Shown: positions 1 to 6,293 of the stretch, piece after piece
Position numbering within the stretch: position 1 is the first letter of the stretch
Layout of the letters: each line of letters starts with the position of its first letter
NCBI GenBank assembly: GCA_047619485.1
Contig: JBLHKE010000272.1
Location: forward strand, 1-9,527
Source of the DNA: JBLHKE01 sp047619485
GTDB taxonomy: Bacteria > Verrucomicrobiota > Verrucomicrobiia > Verrucomicrobiales > DEV007
Direction: 5' to 3'
Length of the DNA stretch: 9,527 nt
Program-made: the position numbers and the translations under genes
Notes under the pieces: generated by a model
Database searches by the model: none
Told to the model about the DNA's origin: nothing
Seen by the model: only the letters and a program-made list of their open reading frames with translations

Positions 1-1
1 A

Positions 2-115
2 GGAATTTTAGCCAGCACCAAGGCAGATTTCAGCGATGATAGCGGGCTATTTGAGTTGGAAGCTAACGCGGGTGATGGCCAAAATAACCAGCAGATTGTA
101 GGAGTTATTTACTGA
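2..115 (+). CDS. 3' end of an unidentified protein (5' end outside window)
   Basis: An open frame enters from the left edge and ends at TGA 113-115, giving 37 residues from GILASTKADF to QQIVGVIY. The tail contains the acidic, Gly/Asn-rich stretch FELEANAGDGQNN followed by the beta-strand-like end IVGVIY. I do not recognise the family. Evidence that it is coding comes from the second copy of the same stretch at 9251-9322, where all three in-frame differences are synonymous third-position changes. The last 25 codons lie inside the direct repeat described separately. It could be the C-terminus of an extracellular or beta-rich protein, but that is only an impression from composition. Confidence 0.55.
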   Translation, partial: GILASTKADFSDDSGLFELEANAGDGQNNQQIVGVIY

Positions 116-123
116 CAAGCCCT
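39..123 (+). repeat. 85-bp direct repeat, left copy
   Basis: This segment matches 9246-9330 at 80 of 85 positions, with a constant offset of 9207 bp and no gap. Mismatches are at 43, 70, 85, 117 and 118. The longest identical run is 86-116. The left boundary coincides with a small perfect palindrome, ATAGC-GG-GCTAT (39-50). The right boundary lies 8 bp past the TGA at 113-115. In this copy the repeat is the 3' end of a reading frame that continues upstream. The two copies bracket every complete gene in the window. Confidence 0.93.
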
Positions 124-420
124 AAGTGTTGTCGATCACGCTAGTAGTGAAAATTGGACAAACTACCCAAATAGGGTGGCGAAGGATTGCCCCAATCTCA
201 CTGACTAGAAAGGCCTCACGGGTAGACTAGTCACGCTCTACGAGACCCTCCCAGCACTCAATTTGCCTTTTGGGCTCGTTCCAACACTTGCCCCGGAGCC
301 GACGGTAATCGGACGGTTCAGATCAATCTCGAGAGTTAGCATCAGATCATCGCCAGTGCTGTTATCGCTAGCCCTTGCACAGGCAGCCATTCGCAGCTGT
401 AGTCATGCCCTACTGCAATC
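116..420. other. Spacer upstream of the Hsp70 gene, no convincing gene
   Basis: This 305-bp stretch has no convincing gene. It holds a 7-bp inverted repeat, TGACTAG (202-208) and CTAGTCA (227-233), with an 18-bp spacer, and the palindrome GACTAGTC at 225-232. A 50-codon minus-strand frame (390 down to 238) has fairly protein-like composition but no ribosome-binding site or recognised domain. The half-site AGCACTC near 254 resembles one arm of a CIRCE heat-shock operator, but the other arm is absent. The promoter of the Hsp70 gene should lie here; I see no clear -35/-10 pair. Confidence 0.5.
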
Positions 421-3195
421 ATGAAAGGCTCCCTCTTCAGCATCGGCATCGACCTCGGCACGACCAACTCGGCGCTGTCGTTCACACGTGTCGATGACGA
501 TTACGCCACCTCCCAGCTGTTCGAGATCTCGCAGTGGCAGACGGCCACGTCCCAGTCGGCACAAAAAACACTTCCGTCCTTCCTTTTCCTCCCCACCGAC
601 CAAGACCCGCAGTGGATGGTCGGCCAGTACGCCCGCCGCCAGGCCACCGATCTCCCCGGCCGCGTCGCGCAATCCGCAAAATCCTGGCTGTGCCTGCATT
701 CCGTCGACCGCTCCGCGCCATTCCTCCCGTGGGCATCGGAAGAGCTAAATGAGGAAGATAAAATTTCCCCGATCGACGCCAGCGCGATGATCCTCGGGTC
801 GTTCCGCCAGGCATGGGACCAGGCACACACCGAACTCGGTAGCCAGGGAAGCTTCGACAACCAGCAGGTCACCATCACCGTCCCGGCGTCGTTCGACTCC
901 GCCGCCCAGAGCCTCACCCTAGAGGCCGCCAAGCGCGCCGGCTTTCCTGACAACGTCCAACTGCTAGAGGAACCGCAAGCCGTCTTCTACCGCTGGCTCG
1001 AACGCTACCCGTCGCAGGACGAACTCAAAAAACACCTCCCAGAAATCGACGCGCGCGACCACCACGTGCTCATCGTTGACATCGGCGGCGGCACCTCCGA
1101 TTTCTCGATTTTCAAAATCGAAACCGCCCACGACGGCGAGCCCCCGGAGATCGATCGCGTCGCCGTCAGCGATCACATCCTCCTCGGTGGAGACAACGTC
1201 GACCTCGCGCTCGCCCACCTCGCCGAACACCGGCTCACCGAGTCCGACGAGAACCTCGATCTCTCCAGCAGCCAGCGCCACTTCCTAGTCGCGCGCTGCC
1301 GCGACATCAAGGAACACGTCCTAGCCTCCGACAAAAACGGCCCTGCAGAGGAATTCTCCATCGCCATCCCCTCCCGTGGGGCGAGCCTAATGGGCGGCAC
1401 TCTCACCACAAAAATCACCCGCGCCGAGCTCGATGCCATGCTGCTCGACGGCTTCTTCCCAAAGTGCGAAGCCGACGTCGAACCCCAGCGCAACGAAGGC
1501 GCGCTCAAAGAGTGGGGGCTCCCCTACGCCGCCGACAGCGCCATCACCCACCACCTAGCCGACTTCCTGCGCGACGCACCAAAAGTCGACGCCATCATCT
1601 ACAACGGCGGCACCCTCTACCCAAAACCGCTGCGTGATCGCCTCACCAACTCCATCACCGAGTGGCAGAACGGCGACGCCCCCGCCGTCCTCAACAACCC
1701 CGAACCCGACCTCGCCGTCGCCCGCGGTGCCGCCCGCTACGGCTGGCTCACCCATCGCAAGGCGAGCCGCATCGGCGCCGGCGCCGCCAGCACCCTCTAC
1801 CTCGAAGTCCAGGGCGGCCAACACGATGGCCCACCACCACTCCTCTGCGTCCTGCCGCGAGGCACCGAACCCGAACAAGAAATTACCGCGACACCAGCCG
1901 GCCTACAGCTGCGCGTAGGCCAACCAGTCCGCTTCCGCGCCCACTACTCCACCAAGAAGCGAAAGGAGAAACCCGGCGACCTCACCACCCTTGAGCCCGG
2001 AAAATTCCATCCCCTGCCGCCACTGGAGACCATCGCAACCCTCACCAAAGGCACCGAAAAACCTGAGAGTGGCCTCATCCCGATCCACCTCAGCGCCCGC
2101 CTCAACGCCCTCGGCCTCCTCCAGGTCGCCTGCGTCTCCGACGATCCTAACATTCCTCAAACCTGGCCGCTGCAATTCAACCTCCGCCAGCGCCAAGGCG
2201 ACAGGTTAGAAGCCGCCACCGCCGGGGAAGACGGCGAAGTCACCGACATCACCCCTACTGGCGATCCAGGAGTCGATCCCGAAGACCTCGAAGCAGCCAG
2301 AGGGGTGCTGGAGAAAACCTTCCACCCCGACCGCAGCCCGAAAAACGTCAGCGCGTCAAAACTCTTCAAAGAACTCGAACAAGTTCTCGGCCAGAAAAAG
2401 CACGAGTGGAACTGGGTGCTGATCCGCTCGCTCTGGCCTGCACTCGACGGAGGTAGAGCCACCCGTGCCAGCTCCATCGAACACGAAGAAACCTGGCTCA
2501 CCCTCGCTGGCCACCTCCTGCGCCCCGGCTACGGCGCCGACTTCGATCCGCAGCGCATCGAATCCCTCTGGCAGACAGACAAGCAAGGCCTTCAGCACTC
2601 AGGCAAGCGCATCAAACTCCAACACCAACTGATGTGGCGACGCCTCGCCGGCGGACTCGATCGCGCCCGCCAGACCGCCCTCCTTGAACAAGCCCTCCCC
2701 ACCCTGCGCCAGACAAAAAAGCCGAGCGTCGAACTCGTGCGCATGGCAGGCTCACTCGAACGTGTCAGCCAATCGCTCAAGAAAGAACTGGTCGAGATGT
2801 TCCAAGCGCGCGCCGTCGAACTCGCCAAAACCGGCGGTTACTCGGATCCGTATTTCGTCGCCCTCGGCCAACTCCTAAACCGCGCCCTGGTCTACGCTGG
2901 CCCGGAGGCCGTCGTCCCACCTGAACTCGTCGAGCAGACCTACGCGGCCACCAAAGACCTCGACTGGAAATCCCTCCCAGAACTGCAAAATCTTTTCCTA
3001 CTTTCAGCCCGAGTCCTCGACAACCCGCACCTGGATCTTGGCGAGAGCCTGCGCAAAAAAATTGCCACCAAGCTGATCAAGTCCGGCATCGCCCCCATCC
3101 GCGCCGCCAGGATCAAAAACTTCGAACCGATCCAACAGACCGACGCCATCAGCCTCTTCGGCGAAAGCCTCCCACCAGGCCTGGTACTAACGTAA
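421..3195 (+). CDS. Hsp70-family (DnaK-like) protein with DUF3731-type C-terminal extension
   Basis: A 924-residue cytosolic ATPase of the Hsp70/actin superfamily. Visible nucleotide-binding motifs are phosphate-1 IGIDLGTTNS (residues 8-17), EEPQAVFY (183-190), phosphate-2 DIGGGTSDFSIF (220-231), LLGGDNVD (254-261) and the adenosine motif YNGGTLYP (394-401). The ATPase part ends near residue 440. The remaining about 480 residues do not look like the usual DnaK substrate-binding domain and lid. They include LLRPGYG followed by RIESLW, which resembles the DUF3731 'DnaK-related' region from memory. Canonical DnaK has about 640 residues, so this is a divergent, long Hsp70, not the housekeeping chaperone. 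Clients and partners are unknown; no J-domain or GrpE gene is adjacent. The ATG fits because the family motif begins within ten residues, although no Shine-Dalgarno sequence is visible. It is transcribed alone and converges on the aminotransferase gene. Confidence 0.93.
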   Translation: MKGSLFSIGIDLGTTNSALSFTRVDDDYATSQLFEISQWQTATSQSAQKTLPSFLFLPTDQDPQWMVGQYARRQATDLPGRVAQSAKSWLCLHSVDRSAPFLPWASEELNEEDKISPIDASAMILGSFRQAWDQAHTELGSQGSFDNQQVTITVPASFDSAAQSLTLEAAKRAGFPDNVQLLEEPQAVFYRWLERYPSQDELKKHLPEIDARDHHVLIVDIGGGTSDFSIFKIETAHDGEPPEIDRVAVSDHILLGGDNVDLALAHLAEHRLTESDENLDLSSSQRHFLVARCRDIKEHVLASDKNGPAEEFSIAIPSRGASLMGGTLTTKITRAELDAMLLDGFFPKCEADVEPQRNEGALKEWGLPYAADSAITHHLADFLRDAPKVDAIIYNGGTLYPKPLRDRLTNSITEWQNGDAPAVLNNPEPDLAVARGAARYGWLTHRKASRIGAGAASTLYLEVQGGQHDGPPPLLCVLPRGTEPEQEITATPAGLQLRVGQPVRFRAHYSTKKRKEKPGDLTTLEPGKFHPLPPLETIATLTKGTEKPESGLIPIHLSARLNALGLLQVACVSDDPNIPQTWPLQFNLRQRQGDRLEAATAGEDGEVTDITPTGDPGVDPEDLEAARGVLEKTFHPDRSPKNVSASKLFKELEQVLGQKKHEWNWVLIRSLWPALDGGRATRASSIEHEETWLTLAGHLLRPGYGADFDPQRIESLWQTDKQGLQHSGKRIKLQHQLMWRRLAGGLDRARQTALLEQALPTLRQTKKPSVELVRMAGSLERVSQSLKKELVEMFQARAVELAKTGGYSDPYFVALGQLLNRALVYAGPEAVVPPELVEQTYAATKDLDWKSLPELQNLFLLSARVLDNPHLDLGESLRKKIATKLIKSGIAPIRAARIKNFEPIQQTDAISLFGESLPPGLVLT

Positions 3196-3301
3196 TCGGG
3201 GCTCTAGCTTGCAGTGCTCCGACAAGTCTAAACGGTGGAGTGGGCGACGAAGAACTGATACCTTCGACATGAAAATCGAAGTTCCGGCAGAGGCACTCAG
3301 C
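3196..3301. terminator. Convergent intergenic region with a weak hairpin
   Basis: This 106-bp gap separates the 3' ends of the convergent Hsp70 and aminotransferase genes. It contains a 6-bp perfect stem, CTTCGA (3262-3267) and TCGAAG (3276-3281), with the 8-nt loop CATGAAAA. Its position suits a shared terminator, but no run of T follows on either strand, so an intrinsic terminator is only a weak suggestion. Confidence 0.25.
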
Positions 3302-4516
3302 CTACCCAAAAATTTCCTTCAGCGCCAAGGCCAACTTCACATATTGCGGCGAGGAATTATAGGCCTGACAAGAAACCCGCAACACCCGCTGCGGAAATCC
3401 TGGCCAAGGAAAAATCGGAACCTCAATTCCATATTTTTCCAACAACAAATTCTGTAAAGGATCCACATACATCGGCACCGATGGAGCCTCAGCATCCACC
3501 GCAGAATCAGGGATCGGCACGGTCACCATCGATCCCAGCATCTCCTCTGGGCAGGGAGCATCGATCCCCAGCGCCCCGCACAAAATCTCCTGAGCCTCGA
3601 CCGCCAGGTCGCGATTCGCCGCGCGCAACTCATCCCAACCTCCATGAAGCAATCCGCCCATCACCTCGGTCGCTTTCGCCACACTCAGATACGCCGAGGG
3701 ATCAAACGTCCCCGTCCAGTCGAACTCCGCATGGAACCGCGACCGCCCACCCAGCGCCGCATTTGCCCCATGGCTAGTCACCAACGGCCGCACCACCTCG
3801 CGTCGATCCTCACCAACCCACAAAAAACCAGCCACCTTCGGCGCACACATCCACTTGTGACAATTCCCGGTATAGTATGTCGCCCCTAACGCGCGGAGGT
3901 TCACCTCGACCATCCCCGGACCATGCGCCCCATCGATCAGGCTCTCGACCCCCAAGTCATTCAGCTTTTCAACAATCTCCCCGATCGGCAACACCATCCC
4001 CGTCTGGCTCACCACATGGTCGATCAGCACCAACCGCGTCCGCTCCGTCACCCGCCCTAATAAGGCATCAACCACCTCCTTCGGCGCCGAACATGGAAAC
4101 GGCAATGCCGCCACCACGACCTTCGCCCCCGTCCGCTCAGCCGTTGCCTCCAGCGCATTGCGGCACGCATTGTATTCCTGATCCGTCACCAGCAATTCAC
4201 ACCCCGGATCCGCCCGCAGTTCCGGCTCCAAAGATCGCAACACCGTGTTTACCCCAGTCGTCGCATTCGGCACAAAAACCAGCCCAGCAGGTTCGGCATC
4301 CAGAAATCCAGCTAAAGCCTCGCGCGCCAGATCCAGTTCCCTCTCGATCTCCCGCACCAGAAATGTCACCGGCTGCCGCTCTAGGCGATCTCGCAGCTCC
4401 GCTTGAAACACCAACACCTCACGCGGACAAGCGCCGAACGATCCGTGGTTCAGAAAATTGATCTCTGGATCCAACAACCAGAGTCCGGGGTCAGCTAGAG
4501 AATCATCGCGCAACAT
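3302..4516 (-). CDS. Class V aminotransferase-fold PLP enzyme (isopenicillin N epimerase-like)
   Basis: A 404-residue PLP-dependent enzyme of the class V aminotransferase/cysteine desulfurase superfamily, most like the isopenicillin N epimerase (CefD-like) branch. Visible motifs, numbered from ATG 4516, are the N-terminal LNHGSFGACP (22-31), the PLP phosphate-contact region NATTG (84-88), SQTG (170-173), DGAHGPG with Asp195 expected to pair with the pyridine nitrogen and His198, and CHKW with Lys221 as the Schiff-base lysine. Length is normal for the family. A TTG 12 codons upstream (4552) would give 416 residues; I prefer the ATG because the conserved part starts soon after it and the upstream start abuts the protease stop. 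Neither start has a good ribosome-binding site. The gene lies 36 bp downstream of the protease on the same strand and may be co-transcribed. Substrate cannot be told: epimerase, lyase or desulfurase activity are all possible. No beta-lactam biosynthesis genes are nearby. Confidence 0.88.
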   Translation of the reverse strand: MLRDDSLADPGLWLLDPEINFLNHGSFGACPREVLVFQAELRDRLERQPVTFLVREIERELDLAREALAGFLDAEPAGLVFVPNATTGVNTVLRSLEPELRADPGCELLVTDQEYNACRNALEATAERTGAKVVVAALPFPCSAPKEVVDALLGRVTERTRLVLIDHVVSQTGMVLPIGEIVEKLNDLGVESLIDGAHGPGMVEVNLRALGATYYTGNCHKWMCAPKVAGFLWVGEDRREVVRPLVTSHGANAALGGRSRFHAEFDWTGTFDPSAYLSVAKATEVMGGLLHGGWDELRAANRDLAVEAQEILCGALGIDAPCPEEMLGSMVTVPIPDSAVDAEAPSVPMYVDPLQNLLLEKYGIEVPIFPWPGFPQRVLRVSCQAYNSSPQYVKLALALKEIFG

Positions 4517-4552
4517 AAGCCGATACCATGCGGAGGAATGAGGGCGATGCAA

Positions 4553-5473
4553 TCAGCGTCGCCGCCGGCCGCAGGCGAACAGCCCAGCAAACATCAACAA
4601 ACCACCCACCGAAGGCTCGGGGATCGTCGATTCGATCTGCTCCCGATACACCGAGAGATCCGCGCTAAAGGTGCCACTCACGTCTAGATCTTCCCGTTGC
4701 AACACGCTCAGCATGATCCCCGAGAGCTTCCAGGTGTCCCCACGCTTCACGAACACACCGCCACCCGAATCACCGGCTCCCCCCTGGGCATTGCGCGGTC
4801 GGTCGCCCGCCTGCTTGATGGTCGCAAAGGCGAGTGTCGATCCAGAAGCGCCAGCGATTCCAACTTTCATGTTGCGCTCAGCCACCTCATTCTCCCCCCA
4901 GCGCGGTGTCGCCACGCCGTCCACCGCCTCACCCGAGATCTCATGCGCTTTAACAGTGTGATTCAATTCTTGTGTCTCCGTCAGGAAACGCTTCCGCGAA
5001 ACAACATCATGCGTTGCCCCACAACCGACCATCACGATTCTCTCGGCAATGAAAGGTGCTTGCTCATTGATTTTCAGAGCGGGCAAATCCGGTGCCGTGG
5101 CGAGTTGCACCATCAAGAGATCCGCCTTTCCCCCTCCCGTGCCAGCCGGATTCTTCAACTGCACTGCGGTCGCTGGGAGCAAGCGATGAACTTTGCCCGC
5201 CAAGTAGACCAGATCCGCGTGCCGTCCTCGATAGGCATGATTCGCAGTCAGGATCCAGCGCTGCCCCAGATAGACGGCCGATCCCGATTGCCTGCTGCCC
5301 AGTTGCCCAACATTTTCCAACATTGGTGCCCGATCCGGGTGGAGACTCCCGTGATCGTAAATGTCCGATCCAGTGATGATTGCTTGAACCGGATCAACCA
5401 AACTCAGCAGCACGGCCAATAGACCAATTCCAGCCGTCAGATTCGCTAAGCGAGCCTGAATTCCACTCCACAC
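4553..5473 (-). CDS. Secreted trypsin-like (S1) serine protease with PEP-CTERM sorting signal
   Basis: A 306-residue exported protein. Residues 1-31 form a signal peptide: Arg8, a hydrophobic core around 15-26, and a likely cut after VQA (29-31). The chymotrypsin-fold triad is readable as His79 in TANHAY, Asp118 in KADLLMVQL, and Ser236 in GAGDSGGG. The C-terminus is a PEP-CTERM tail: Pro285-Glu-Pro287, a hydrophobic segment to about 301, and RRRR at 303-306. By family knowledge such tails direct proteins to an exosortase, with removal of the tail at the cell surface. The start is GTG, since no in-frame ATG precedes the signal peptide; an AGAGGA lies too far upstream to be a good ribosome-binding site. 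It is probably the first gene of a unit with the downstream aminotransferase. The exosortase is not in this window. Substrates are unknown. Confidence 0.9.
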   Translation of the reverse strand: MWSGIQARLANLTAGIGLLAVLLSLVDPVQAIITGSDIYDHGSLHPDRAPMLENVGQLGSRQSGSAVYLGQRWILTANHAYRGRHADLVYLAGKVHRLLPATAVQLKNPAGTGGGKADLLMVQLATAPDLPALKINEQAPFIAERIVMVGCGATHDVVSRKRFLTETQELNHTVKAHEISGEAVDGVATPRWGENEVAERNMKVGIAGASGSTLAFATIKQAGDRPRNAQGGAGDSGGGVFVKRGDTWKLSGIMLSVLQREDLDVSGTFSADLSVYREQIESTIPEPSVGGLLMFAGLFACGRRRR

Positions 5474-5590
5474 TGAAATTTCGGAAAATCCTCTGATGCA
5501 TGGAAATTAGAATCGCTACCGATAATATCAAATAATATTTAAGATATCTGGATATTTTTTAAAAACGTCCACTCGACCACAACGAAATTC
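5474..5590 (-). promoter_or_regulatory. AT-rich region upstream of the protease gene
   Basis: This spacer is markedly AT-rich compared with the flanking genes, as expected of a promoter for the minus-strand protease. A possible sigma-70-type pair on that strand is TTGATA (5531-5526) and TAATTT (5509-5504) with a 16-bp gap, about 30 bp from the GTG. The matches to consensus are modest. The palindrome AGATATCT (5542-5549) lies further upstream. Confidence 0.25.
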
Positions 5591-5757
5591 CTAGGAGCCT
5601 GTCGGACTTAGAGGATTCGAGCAAAACGTTTTAGAATTCCGATCCAGATCCGTTTGCTGGGAAGGATTTAAATGGATATAATGACGATTCAGCGGGCGGA
5701 TCTGGGCGAATTCTAAAATGATTCTTGCCGGAGCGGGTAAGTTCGACAGGCTCCTAG
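5591..5757. mobile_element. 167-bp palindromic element, MITE-like, flanked by CTAG
   Basis: The ends are a perfect 14-bp inverted repeat: CTAGGAGCCTGTCG (5591-5604) and CGACAGGCTCCTAG (5744-5757). Pairing continues inward with TTTTAGAATTC (5629-5639) against GAATTCTAAAA (5708-5718) and CCAGATCCG (5644-5652) against CGGATCTGG (5697-5705), so the whole element can fold into one long interrupted hairpin. It has no transposase gene. CTAG at each edge could be a 4-bp target duplication, leaving GAGCCTGTCG as terminal repeat; because CTAG is itself a palindrome, it could instead belong to the repeat. Some IS5-family elements duplicate YTAR sites, which would suit. It lies in the gap between two minus-strand genes and may end or attenuate the lipoprotein transcript. 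A REP/BIME-type repeat is the main alternative. Confidence 0.75.
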
Positions 5758-6167
5758 CGCTTCTTCTTACTTTTGTAACTAGACCCCTGATGCGATTTAC
5801 CGCTCTTCTCGTGCTTGTGCTTGAACTTATCGAGGTCGTAGCCCTTCTTTTCATACCAGTCGCGCGTGTGGTAACCCGACGGTCGAGTCCCCTTCCCCCG
5901 CTGGCTTCCACCCGTCAATCTAACCCGCTCCTGCTCTTGGCGGTGGGACGAATGACCACGGTTGTCGTGGTGATCGTAGTGATTCGAGTATTGGGGTCGC
6001 GGACGACCATAGCCGTAGCTGCTAGTGTGGTAATTGCTCGTGCCGGGCGTGTTCCGATAGCTCCCATACGGTGGCCCAGGATTGTCCACATAAACGCAGG
6101 AGCTGAATGAAAACGTCACTACTAGGGCAGCGAGAATCGAGACGGAGTTTTGGAGATGTTTGCGCAT
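5754..6167 (-). CDS. Small predicted lipoprotein, His/Tyr/Gly/Lys-rich, function unknown
   Basis: A 137-residue protein beginning MRKHLQNSVSI. Positive residues, a hydrophobic core (about 9-19) and SFSSC with Cys24 form a lipoprotein signal peptide, so the mature protein is probably lipid-anchored in an envelope membrane. The rest is low-complexity and hydrophilic: a Tyr/Gly/Pro/His-rich middle and a strongly basic end (KSKKKR). The stretch GYHTRDWYEKKGYDLDKF is the most ordered-looking part. I chose the ATG at 6167 because the signal peptide begins there; the frame can be extended upstream to 6284, but that would bury the signal peptide. AAGAA just upstream is a weak ribosome-binding site. 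The TAG stop (5756-5754) falls in the terminal CTAG of the palindromic element. I do not recognise the family. Confidence 0.7.
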   Translation of the reverse strand: MRKHLQNSVSILAALVVTFSFSSCVYVDNPGPPYGSYRNTPGTSNYHTSSYGYGRPRPQYSNHYDHHDNRGHSSHRQEQERVRLTGGSQRGKGTRPSGYHTRDWYEKKGYDLDKFKHKHEKSGKSHQGSSYKSKKKR

Positions 6168-6293
6168 GGTTCTTATTAATCTAGCAACTTGGACAAGAAA
6201 TTTCAGCCAAATATTCAATCGAATCCTGACGGTTTTCGTGCCATTAGCATTAAAAACCCTTTCCTGATGAGCACAGATTTGCAAGCGTAGCCA
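6168..6293. promoter_or_regulatory. Divergent promoter region between the lipoprotein and DNA methyltransferase genes
   Basis: This 126-bp AT-rich spacer should carry promoters for both directions. For the plus strand, TTGGAC (6189-6194) and TATTCA (6212-6217) are 17 bp apart but match consensus poorly. Short dyads include GAAATTTC (6197-6204) and ATTC-AATC-GAAT (6213-6224), which could be operator candidates for a DNA-binding protein such as the MerR-like domain of the downstream methyltransferase. That link is speculative. An in-frame TAG at 6288-6290 fixes GTG 6294 as the first possible start of the downstream gene. Confidence 0.35.

Noticed and set aside
39..123. Integron attC or phage att site as explanation of the direct repeat
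   Set aside because: No GTTRRRY-type core or integrase gene is visible, and the repeat is coding in the left copy.
254..285. Possible CIRCE operator upstream of the Hsp70 gene
   Set aside because: Only the AGCACTC half is present; there is no GAGTGCTAA arm 9 bp downstream.
3877..4461. 194-codon plus-strand frame
   Set aside because: It is antisense to the conserved aminotransferase; its Pro/Ser/Arg-rich translation is typical of the wrong frame in GC-rich DNA.
4697..5422. 241-codon plus-strand frame
   Set aside because: It is antisense to the protease, whose catalytic triad, signal peptide and sorting tail are all readable on the minus strand.
5591..5911. 106-codon minus-strand frame spanning the palindromic element
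   Set aside because: It runs through the hairpin element and out of frame into the lipoprotein gene, with no recognisable domain.
6168..6284. N-terminal extension of the lipoprotein frame up to 6284
   Set aside because: The extension places 39 residues before a clear lipoprotein signal peptide and would overlap most of the divergent promoter spacer; ATG 6167 is better.
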